DNA from: Anaerolineales bacterium UBA3001 | GTDB lineage: Bacteria; Chloroflexota; Anaerolineae; Anaerolineales; UBA11657 | Direction of reading: 5' to 3' | Length of the DNA stretch: 12,207 nucleotides | Assembly (NCBI GenBank): GCA_002346435.1 | Contig: DDZT01000046.1 | Coordinates: forward strand, 1 to 12,207 | Shown here: in pieces, positions 1 through 6,234 of the stretch | Layout: each line of letters starts with the position of its first letter | How positions within the stretch are numbered: the first letter of the stretch is position 1 | Notes under the pieces: model-generated | Databases searched by the model: none | Told to the model about the DNA's origin: nothing | What the model saw: the letters and a program-made list of their open reading frames with translations, nothing else | Program-made: the position numbers and the translations under genes

Positions 1-52
1 ATTTATTTATCAAATAATTAATAAGTTTGCATTATAGGACTGTTTCTGAGGA

Positions 53-83
53 TTGACAACCTAACATAACTTCACGGTATAAT
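53..83 (+). promoter_or_regulatory. Probable sigma-70 promoter of the chelatase gene
   Basis: TTGACA at 53-58 and TATAAT at 78-83 both match the sigma-70 consensus exactly. The spacer is 19 bp, slightly longer than the usual 16-18, and there is no TG extension before the -10. Transcription would start near 90, giving a leader of about 30 nt before the ATG at 120. The 50 bases to the left are AT-rich and show no gene or recognisable riboswitch, so no cobalamin element is seen here. The hexamers are seen directly; activity is inferred. Confidence 0.7.
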
Positions 84-115
84 GATAAGATAGTGAAATG
101 ATAAGATAGTGAAAT
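81..115 (+). repeat. Perfect 16-bp tandem duplication across start site and leader
   Basis: The unit ATGATAAGATAGTGAA occurs at 82-97 and again, identical and directly adjacent, at 98-113, followed by AT. It begins inside the -10 element and ends just before the chelatase ATG. Each copy contains the four-codon string ATG-ATA-AGA-TAG (82-93 and 98-109), in different frames from each other and from the gene. Only the second copy would lie fully inside the predicted transcript. It may be a simple slippage duplication, a repeated protein-binding site, or a minimal upstream reading frame. Confidence 0.85.
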
Positions 116-119
116 AATT

Positions 120-1232
120 ATGAGAAAAATTTATCCATTTCCAGCTATAGTGGGTCAGGATTTGATGAAACGTGCTCTGCTGCTGAATGCAGTTAATCCA
201 CGTATTGGAGGAGTATTGATCCGTGGTGAGAGAGGTACGGCAAAGTCAACTGCTGCACGAGCGTTAGCCTCACTTTTGCCGGATGTAGAAGTGATAGAAG
301 ATTGCAGATTTGGTTGTGATCCCGATATAACATTAGAGTGGTGTACTGAATGTCAGGAAAGATCTCTAGTAACAGGTGGTTTGCATAGCGTTGTCCGACC
401 TACACCTTTTGTTGATTTGCCAGTCAGTGCTACAGAGGACCGCGTGGTCGGTACATTGGACATAGAGAAAGCGATCAAACAAGGTGAGCGTCATTTTGAT
501 CCTGGTGTATTAGCTTCTGCAAATCGTGGTTTGTTGTACATAGACGAAGTAAATCTGTTGGACGATCACGTAGTGGATTTGCTATTAGATTCAGCTGCAA
601 TGGGTGTAAATATTGTAGAGCGTGAGGGAATATCTTTTAGTCATCCTGCTCGCTTTATCCTTGTAGGTACTATGAATCCTGAAGAAGGTGACTTGCGCCC
701 GCAATTGCTGGACCGTTTTGCCTTGTCGGTTGATATTCAAGGTCTTGCAGAAGCTGCGGATCGTGTGGCAATTATGGAAAGAATGCTACAGTTCGAATCG
801 AAACCGACTGTGTTTCAAGAAAAATGGCAACCTAATATTGATGCTATCGCTAGTGATATTATGTCTGCTCGAAAGATTGTTGATAAAGTAGAGTACTCTC
901 GTATAAATTTAGAGAACATCGCTGCTTTAACTACTAGCTTGGGAGTTGAAGGGCATCGTGCTGATTTAGTTATTTTGCGAGCAGCCCGTGCCCATGCTGC
1001 TTTACAGAGTCGGGAATCAATCAGCGACAATGATGTTCTAATAGCAGCACAACTGGCCTTACCTCATAGAGTTAAAAATGGACCTTTTGAGTCTGTCAGT
1101 CTTGGTATTGGTGAACTAGAACAACGTCTTCAGGATGAGCATGCTAGTAACCAGCAATCAGATACAGATCAGTTGGACACTGAAGATACTGACAATAAAG
1201 CACAAATAAAAAAAAAGACACGAATGATATAA
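120..1232 (+). CDS. chlD: AAA+ ATPase half of a ChlD/BchD-type cobalt/magnesium chelatase (zero-frame product, 370 aa)
   Basis: This is the ATPase module of the metal chelatases that insert Mg2+ into protoporphyrin or Co2+ into the corrin ring, working with a large CobN/ChlH subunit that is not in this window. Visible are the N-terminal IVGQ motif, Walker A GERGTAKS (residues 36-43), Walker B LLYIDEVN (138-145), the TMNPEEGDLRPQLLDRF segment (184-200) and the following helical lid to about 330. Four cysteines (62, 66, 75, 78) resemble a small metal site. The start is fixed by a TAA in this frame at 102-104 and by family similarity from residue 5; the Shine-Dalgarno match is poor. Reading ends in an acidic linker with KKKTRMI and a TAA at 1230-1232. 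The rest of the protein continues in the -1 frame. Alone, this product resembles the small, ChlI- or CobS-like subunit. The family is clear; cobalt versus magnesium is not decided by the sequence. Confidence 0.9.
   Translation: MRKIYPFPAIVGQDLMKRALLLNAVNPRIGGVLIRGERGTAKSTAARALASLLPDVEVIEDCRFGCDPDITLEWCTECQERSLVTGGLHSVVRPTPFVDLPVSATEDRVVGTLDIEKAIKQGERHFDPGVLASANRGLLYIDEVNLLDDHVVDLLLDSAAMGVNIVEREGISFSHPARFILVGTMNPEEGDLRPQLLDRFALSVDIQGLAEAADRVAIMERMLQFESKPTVFQEKWQPNIDAIASDIMSARKIVDKVEYSRINLENIAALTTSLGVEGHRADLVILRAARAHAALQSRESISDNDVLIAAQLALPHRVKNGPFESVSLGIGELEQRLQDEHASNQQSDTDQLDTEDTDNKAQIKKKTRMI
1208..1217 (+). promoter_or_regulatory. Slippery A9-G run with A AAA AAG heptamer; probable -1 frameshift site
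   Basis: Nine consecutive A's (1208-1216) are followed by G. In the zero frame the codons are AAA AAA AAG, so 1211-1217 is the heptamer A AAA AAG, the classical -1 slip site of E. coli dnaX. A shift back by one base gives AAA AAA AAA GAC and enters a frame that is open to 2176 and encodes the conserved second half of the chelatase. The zero-frame stop lies only 12 nt downstream. No well-placed internal Shine-Dalgarno is seen; GAAGA at 1182-1186 is too far upstream. Adding one A, by polymerase slippage or by correcting a sequencing deletion, would have the same effect on the frame. Confidence 0.75.
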
Positions 1233-2176
1233 CCACTACTCAAGAAGAAATAGATCATAGTAGTGCAGAGCCAACCTCGCATCAGAATCATCCAGCATCT
1301 AGTGACAATCATTGGTGGGAAGGTGGTCGTAAAGATGAAGTAGGGGGCGAGTTTGAGGCTCGAACCTTTGATACTCCTCTAGATAAACTCACTCGTCAGC
1401 ATAGTGGTAGACGAAGCACTACTAGAACTAACAGAAAACGTGGGCGATATGTACAGGCTAGGCCTGCGAATGGTGAGGTGCAGGATGTAGCATTTGACGC
1501 AACTTTTCGAGCTGCTGCACCGTATCAGATTGACCGCACTGAGCAACTTAAGGATGTAGCATTTGCAATTAAAACGGAAGACCTACACCGTAAAATTCGT
1601 GTGCGTAAGTCCGCCAACCTAGTTATGTTTGTAGTGGACGCCTCATGGTCAATGGCTGTATCAGAACGCATGAGTGCTACTAAAGGTGCAATTGTCTCAC
1701 TACTTACTGATGCATATAAGAGAAGGGACAGAGTAGGATTAATAGTGTTCCAGAAAAATGATGCAACATTGGTTTTGCCGCCGACTGGGTCTGTGCAGCT
1801 AGCGCGCGTTGCATTAGCGGATATACCTGTAGGTGGTAAGACGCCTTTATCATCGGGCTTAACCTTATCTCATAGAGTAATTATGCAACAGAAGCTTTTA
1901 TACCCCGATGTAGTACCTCTAATGATATTACTGACTGATGGTGCTGGAAATGTATCTATGACCAGTAGGTCTCCAAGGGAAGAAGAATATCAAGCTGCAA
2001 TGCTTTTGAATAAGCAAGGTATACGTAGTATTGTAATCAATATGGAGCATACTGCCTTTGACCAGGGTCTTGCTCCTACTTTGGCGCAGTATTTAGGTGC
2101 ACCTTGCCTAACATTGCAAGAATTGAGAGCTGAAAATCTATATGCTACTGTTAGATACGAACTTGATCAGCTCTAA
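1217..2176 (+). CDS. chlD: Linker and VWA half of the chelatase (-1 frame continuation, residues 367-685 of the fusion)
   Basis: This is the integrin-I/VWA module that makes ChlD-type subunits act as the platform between the ATPase ring and the metal-inserting subunit. The frame is open from the A run with no stop to 2174-2176. First comes an acidic, Asn/Asp/His-rich linker, then the conserved arginine-rich block SGRRSTTRTNRKRGRY, then the VWA domain. Its MIDAS residues are DASWS (fusion residues 507-511), Thr575 in KTPLSSG and Asp607 in LLTDGAGN. A GTG at 1478 could start a 232-aa protein, but conserved family sequence lies upstream of it in the same frame, so an independent start there is unlikely. 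Joined to the first half by a -1 shift, the product is 685 residues, the normal size for the fused AAA-VWA family. It ends 10 bp before the convergent pheA. Confidence 0.85.
   Translation, partial: DTNDITTTQEEIDHSSAEPTSHQNHPASSDNHWWEGGRKDEVGGEFEARTFDTPLDKLTRQHSGRRSTTRTNRKRGRYVQARPANGEVQDVAFDATFRAAAPYQIDRTEQLKDVAFAIKTEDLHRKIRVRKSANLVMFVVDASWSMAVSERMSATKGAIVSLLTDAYKRRDRVGLIVFQKNDATLVLPPTGSVQLARVALADIPVGGKTPLSSGLTLSHRVIMQQKLLYPDVVPLMILLTDGAGNVSMTSRSPREEEYQAAMLLNKQGIRSIVINMEHTAFDQGLAPTLAQYLGAPCLTLQELRAENLYATVRYELDQL
1234..1265 (+). other. Possible stem-loop downstream of the slip site
   Basis: CACTACT (1234-1240) can pair perfectly with AGTAGTG (1259-1265), a 7-bp stem with an 18-nt loop. It begins 16 nt after the heptamer, farther than the 5-9 nt typical of stimulatory structures. 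A competing 5-bp pairing, ATGAT (1224-1228) with ATCAT (1254-1258), begins closer, 6 nt after the heptamer. The pairing is seen directly; a role in frameshifting is inference. Confidence 0.35.
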
Positions 2177-2186
2177 TCAGTCTTCT

Positions 2187-3017
2187 TTAGATTGTTTTGT
2201 CTGATTTGTAGGTTCCAAACACGCGTACGTCCGGAGCCATCTCACTAAGGTGTTCAAGAGCTTTTTGGCATCTAATTTCTTGTATGCTGCCCTCAAAATC
2301 TAGGTAAAACATATAGTTAAAAGTCTCTGATGGAGTTGGTCTAGACTCTATTTTTGTAAGGTTTATATCACGCATTGCAAAAACTCCAATTGCTCTAAAT
2401 AGTGATCCGGGTGTAGTGCCTCCTTGACTAAGTGTAAATGCAATAGAGGTTTTTGTTGATTCATGGCTGACTATTTCAGGTTCACGAGACAGGGCTAGGA
2501 ACCGTGTGTAGTTTTCCTGTGCATCCTCGATCGATTCGTCTAGTATCTGCATGCTATATACTTTTGCTGCAAGTCGTGATGCAATCGCAGCATGGTCGCG
2601 CATATTTGTTTCTGACAGTGTTTTAACAGCTCCAGCGGTGTCATATGAAGCTTCACGTTCTATTCCTAATTTGTCTATGTATTGTTCGCATTGAGCCAGG
2701 GCTTGTGGATGGGATATTACCTTGCGAATATCCTTTATTGGTACACCTGGTTGTGTGATCAAACAATGTCGGACTCTAAATTTTTTTTCGCCTACAATGG
2801 ATAATTGATACCTTTGCAACAAGTCATAATTTCTGTGTATGCTACCAGCCAGTGAGTTCTCAACAGGAATCATACCTTTGTCACAGTTACCACTGTCGAC
2901 ACTTGAAAATACTTCGTCAAAGGTGCGGCAAGCTACTGGCACTATATTTTTTCCAAAATAGTCTATAGCTGCTGCCTCCGAATAGGCACCTCTTTCGCCT
3001 TGAAATGCAACTCTCAT
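2187..3017 (-). CDS. pheA: Prephenate dehydratase, monofunctional with C-terminal ACT domain
   Basis: The enzyme converts prephenate to phenylpyruvate, the committed step of phenylalanine synthesis in the cytoplasm. At 276 aa it is the usual length for the stand-alone form without a fused chorismate mutase. Family motifs are FQGERGAYSE at the N-terminus, PVENS (51-55), HPQALAQC (103-110) and the catalytic NYTRF with TRF at 171-173. An ACT domain follows from about 188, with PGSLFRAI (203-210) and the phenylalanine-binding ESRP (224-227), which suggests feedback inhibition by phenylalanine. The ATG at 3015-3017 overlaps the leuB stop as ATGA, so translation is probably coupled; a GGGA about 11 nt upstream is a modest ribosome site. 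A phenylalanine gene at the tail of a leucine operon is unusual. Identity is secure; the reason for its placement is not shown by the sequence. Confidence 0.95.
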   Translation of the reverse strand: MRVAFQGERGAYSEAAAIDYFGKNIVPVACRTFDEVFSSVDSGNCDKGMIPVENSLAGSIHRNYDLLQRYQLSIVGEKKFRVRHCLITQPGVPIKDIRKVISHPQALAQCEQYIDKLGIEREASYDTAGAVKTLSETNMRDHAAIASRLAAKVYSMQILDESIEDAQENYTRFLALSREPEIVSHESTKTSIAFTLSQGGTTPGSLFRAIGVFAMRDINLTKIESRPTPSETFNYMFYLDFEGSIQEIRCQKALEHLSEMAPDVRVFGTYKSDKTI

Positions 3018-4096
3018 GTTATGTTGTTTCCCATTCTATCAATGATAGCTTTGGTCATCTGCTTGGTTGAAAGAGTATTTTGATGTTGTAGGTCAATTGT
3101 ACGGCATCCATCATGCAGCGCTAAGTTTACTGCTGCTTCAATACATTTAGCTTCCTGTTCTAGTTTAAGTGAATAACGTAACAATAGTGCTGCTGAAAGA
3201 ATCATCCCTATAGGATTGGCAATACCTTTGCCAGATATATCGGGTGCAGATCCATGTATAGGTTCATACAATCCTGGCCCACTTTTGCCCACTGAAGCAG
3301 AAGGAAGATTTCCCATAGAACCGGTCAATACAGATGCTTCATCGGTCAGTATATCGCCAAACAGATTGCTAGTGACCAATACGTCAAAATCAGATGGTTT
3401 TGTGATTAGGTGCATTGCCGCTGCATCAACTAACAAATGATTGAAACTAATGTTGGGATGATCATGGGCGACTTCCGTAGCTATTTGACGCCATAACCTG
3501 GACGATTCAAGAACGTTTGCTTTATCAACAGAGGTTACTTTACCTTGCCGGCCTTTAGCTAAACTACATGCTAGTTGCACTATTCTTTTTACTTCATAGT
3601 CCAAGTAGATCATAGAATCGACAGCATACATGTTTCCATTTTGATCGACACTGCGACAGCTTGGCTCCCCAAAATATATTCCACCAGTCAATTCTCGTAC
3701 TACTAGTATGTCTACACCCTTTAGACGTTCATTCTTCAATGGTGAAGAATCTTCCAGCTTCGGATGTGTACTTACTGGCCTTAGGTTAGCAAACAATCCC
3801 ATTTCTTTTCTTAGAGTAAGAAGTCCTTGTTCTGGGCGTACTTTGGCACTTGGGTCATCCCATTTGGGGCCTCCAACTGCACCTAGCAAAACGGCATCAG
3901 CATCTAGGCAATCCGCTAGCGTCTCTTCTGTAAGAGCTATACCATTTTTGTCAATTGAAACGCCTCCCATGAGTCGTTCATCTATTTTAATATCATGATT
4001 GAAGAGATTGCATACTTTGTCCAATACTTGTTCAGCAGCAGTGGTGACTTCAGGACCAATGCCATCACCTGGTAGTGCAACAATACGTGCTTTCAT
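3014..4096 (-). CDS. leuB: 3-isopropylmalate dehydrogenase
   Basis: LeuB oxidises and decarboxylates 3-isopropylmalate to 2-oxoisocaproate with NAD+. Beside cimA it very likely also oxidises 3-methylmalate to 2-oxobutyrate. The 360-aa length is normal. Visible are the N-terminal LPGDGIGPEV (8-17), the GAVGGPKWD loop (72-80), substrate-binding RPEQGLLTLRKEMGLFANLRP (87-107), VRELTGGIYFG (133-143), catalytic Lys192 in DKANVL, the metal-binding FGDILTDEA (247-255) with Asp248 and Asp252, and the nucleotide-binding GSAPDISGKGIANP (282-295). The NLRP and RELTGGIYFGE sequences favour LeuB over isocitrate or tartrate dehydrogenases. The ATG at 4094-4096 overlaps the cimA stop as ATGA, and its own stop overlaps pheA in the same way, so both junctions point to coupled translation. 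Confidence 0.96.
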   Translation of the reverse strand: MKARIVALPGDGIGPEVTTAAEQVLDKVCNLFNHDIKIDERLMGGVSIDKNGIALTEETLADCLDADAVLLGAVGGPKWDDPSAKVRPEQGLLTLRKEMGLFANLRPVSTHPKLEDSSPLKNERLKGVDILVVRELTGGIYFGEPSCRSVDQNGNMYAVDSMIYLDYEVKRIVQLACSLAKGRQGKVTSVDKANVLESSRLWRQIATEVAHDHPNISFNHLLVDAAAMHLITKPSDFDVLVTSNLFGDILTDEASVLTGSMGNLPSASVGKSGPGLYEPIHGSAPDISGKGIANPIGMILSAALLLRYSLKLEQEAKCIEAAVNLALHDGCRTIDLQHQNTLSTKQMTKAIIDRMGNNIT

Positions 4097-5655
4097 GTTA
4101 ATAGCAGTCCATACTCAATACCATCAATTAATGCTTGCCAGCTAGCTTCTATAATGTTGGTGCTTGTTCCTACGGTACTCCAGCGTTCTTGTTCATTATG
4201 CATATCTATTAGCACACGAGTGAGTGAAGCAGTTCCGTCACGACCATCTAATATCCTTACTTTAAAATCTGACAAATGTATATCATTCAATTTCGGATAA
4301 GTGGGCAAAATAGCTTTGCGCAATGCTATGTTGAGGGCGTTTACTGGTCCATTTCCATCACCTGCTGTATGTATTTCTTCATTATTGATAAGTATTTTTA
4401 CTAATGATTCGGAAAACATTCCACGTCCCTGACGGTGTTGAACTGTGGCTGAGTAATCTAAAAACTCAAATGGTGGTTTGTATTCAGGTTGACGGCGCTT
4501 TAAACGTATAGCTACAGATGCTTCTGCTGCTTCAAATGAAAATCCCTGTGACTCTAAATCCTTGATTTCTGAAAGGACCTCTGTCACAGTTTCTCTGTTG
4601 TCTAATTGCATTCCAAATTCTTCTGCTTTGGCATGTAAATTGCCATGACCCGATAATTCTGATACCACAGTACGCATTTCATTGCCCACAAGGTTAGGAT
4701 TGATATGTTGGTAACTATGTGGATTACGGCGCATGGCTGCTACATGTATACCTCCCTTATGAGTAAAAGCACTGTTCCCCACATAACACTGATGTTCATC
4801 AGGAGCAAGATTAGCAACCTCGGCTACAAAATGTGCTAAGTCATGTAGGTCTCTTAGGTTACCTTCAGGTAGACAGGTTATCCCCATTTTTAATTCTAAA
4901 TCCGGCAGAATGCTGCACAAATTGGCATTGCCGCACCTTTCTCCATAACCATTCACAGTCCCCTGAATGTGCGCAACACCTTCGCGTACTGCAACAAGTG
5001 TGTTAGCGACAGCACATCCAGAATCGTCATGTGTGTGAATACCTAAAGTAGCATCGATTTGATTTTTTACCTCGTGTATTACAGAAGCGATTTGCCATGG
5101 CATCGTACCACCATTGGTATCACAAAGTACTATAGTATCAGCACCTCCACTCTGGGCTGCAAGTATTGTCTCCATAGCATAATCTGGGTCAGAGTTAAAT
5201 CCATCAAAAAAATGTTCCGCATCATAAATAACTTCTTTGTTGTGTTTTTTTAGATGAGCTACACTTTCTTCAATCATGCGCAAATTTTCTGCTTGTGTAG
5301 TCTTTATCACGTCAGTTACGTGTAATGTCCATGACTTTCCTACAAGTGTGCATGTAGGAGTATTGGCGAGTATTAATGCTTGTATATTACTGTCTTCCTC
5401 TGGTTTAAAGTCTGCACGGCACGTTGATCCAAACGCGCTGATTCGTGCATTTTGAAGATTCAGCTCGGTCATTCGATCAAAAAACTCAACATCTTTTGGG
5501 TTAGATCCGGGCCATCCTCCTTCAATATAATCCACGCCAAGATCGTCAAGACGTTGAGCTATTCGAAGTTTGTCATCGCAGGACAGCGATATCCCCTCAC
5601 GTTGTGTACCATCACGTAAGGTCGTATCGTAGATTTTTGTGCAATTTTCTATCAT
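4093..5655 (-). CDS. cimA: (R)-citramalate synthase, LeuA-like
   Basis: CimA condenses pyruvate with acetyl-CoA to (R)-citramalate, the first step of the threonine-independent route to 2-oxobutyrate and isoleucine; the next steps use LeuCD and LeuB, encoded on both sides. The 520-aa length fits the long citramalate synthase type. The TIM-barrel shows DTTLRDGTQREG (10-21), IEGGWPGSNPKD (44-55), the metal-binding HTHDD (207-211), NGYGERCGNANL (235-246) and HKGGIHVAA (299-307). The C-terminal LeuA-type regulatory domain spans about 400-520, with STVGTSTNIIEASWQALIDG near its end, typical of this group. IEGGWPGS and the shared genes distinguish it from 2-isopropylmalate and homocitrate synthases. 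In the SELSGRSN-like motif the basic residue is replaced: SELSGHGN (332-339). The start overlaps the leuD stop as ATGA. The substrate is assigned by family and context. Confidence 0.92.
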   Translation of the reverse strand: MIENCTKIYDTTLRDGTQREGISLSCDDKLRIAQRLDDLGVDYIEGGWPGSNPKDVEFFDRMTELNLQNARISAFGSTCRADFKPEEDSNIQALILANTPTCTLVGKSWTLHVTDVIKTTQAENLRMIEESVAHLKKHNKEVIYDAEHFFDGFNSDPDYAMETILAAQSGGADTIVLCDTNGGTMPWQIASVIHEVKNQIDATLGIHTHDDSGCAVANTLVAVREGVAHIQGTVNGYGERCGNANLCSILPDLELKMGITCLPEGNLRDLHDLAHFVAEVANLAPDEHQCYVGNSAFTHKGGIHVAAMRRNPHSYQHINPNLVGNEMRTVVSELSGHGNLHAKAEEFGMQLDNRETVTEVLSEIKDLESQGFSFEAAEASVAIRLKRRQPEYKPPFEFLDYSATVQHRQGRGMFSESLVKILINNEEIHTAGDGNGPVNALNIALRKAILPTYPKLNDIHLSDFKVRILDGRDGTASLTRVLIDMHNEQERWSTVGTSTNIIEASWQALIDGIEYGLLLT

Positions 5656-6233
5656 GTTGACTCATAAGCCTCTATTAAAGATTCATGTGAGAGGATGTAA
5701 CCAAGTTGATCTACTCCAGTGAGAAGACACTTTTTGGCAAAATTATCTATCGGAAATGTCACAGTTGTGTCTGTGGGTATTGTTAGAGTCTGTGAAGCAA
5801 GATTGATGGACAGTTCTGTATCGGGTGACTGTTTGACTAATTCAAACAGTGATTGATGAATGTCTGTAGTAACAACTATGGGAAGAAGAGCGTTTTTTAA
5901 AGAATTGTTGCGAAAAATATCTGCAAAAGATGTCGATATAACTGCACTTATTCCCCAAGCAGTTAGAGCCCACGGTGCATGCTCTCTAGAGGAACCACAT
6001 CCAAAATTGTCACCAGCCAGAAGAATCTTGGCGCCCTGATTTTGCTGCTGGTTCAGCACAAAATCAGGTTTGACGGAGCCATCGCTATTGTAGCGCCAGT
6101 CAGAGAAAAGTGCATCTCCCAGACCGTTCTTATCTGTCACCTTGAGGAATCGAGCTGGTATTATTTGGTCAGTGTCTACATTACGATTAGGTAGAACAAT
6201 GACTCTAGATTTGAGATGAGTGAATTTGGCCAT
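5652..6233 (-). CDS. leuD: 3-isopropylmalate dehydratase small subunit
   Basis: LeuD is the swivel domain that pairs with LeuC to isomerise 2-isopropylmalate to 3-isopropylmalate, and citramalate to 3-methylmalate in the CimA route. The 193-aa length is normal for the bacterial form. The motifs NVDTDQIIPARFL (18-30), DNFGCGSSREHAPWAL (75-90) and FADIFRNNSLKN (103-114) are all present. YNSDGSVKPDF and the long form mark the bacterial LeuD type rather than the shorter archaeal or homoaconitase type. It starts 1 bp after the leuC stop, with an AGAGAGAT stretch upstream inside leuC as a possible ribosome site, and its stop overlaps the cimA ATG, so the complex subunits are probably made in step. 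Confidence 0.95.
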   Translation of the reverse strand: MAKFTHLKSRVIVLPNRNVDTDQIIPARFLKVTDKNGLGDALFSDWRYNSDGSVKPDFVLNQQQNQGAKILLAGDNFGCGSSREHAPWALTAWGISAVISTSFADIFRNNSLKNALLPIVVTTDIHQSLFELVKQSPDTELSINLASQTLTIPTDTTVTFPIDNFAKKCLLTGVDQLGYILSHESLIEAYEST

Positions 6234-6234
6234 T

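Noticed and set aside
1..52. Possible riboswitch or end of an upstream gene in the AT-rich left edge
   Set aside because: No cobalamin-riboswitch motif, open frame with family similarity or clear hairpin was found in these bases.
1478..2176. Independent VWA gene starting at the GTG at 1478
   Set aside because: The same frame is open back to 1208 and encodes conserved family sequence before the GTG (the arginine-rich block ending in RKRGRY), so the GTG is internal to the frameshifted protein.
2171..2210. Possible bidirectional terminator between the convergent genes
   Set aside because: Only weak pairings exist (TCTAA with TTAGA, or AATCAG with CTGATT around a 20-nt loop), with low G+C and no uninterrupted T run.
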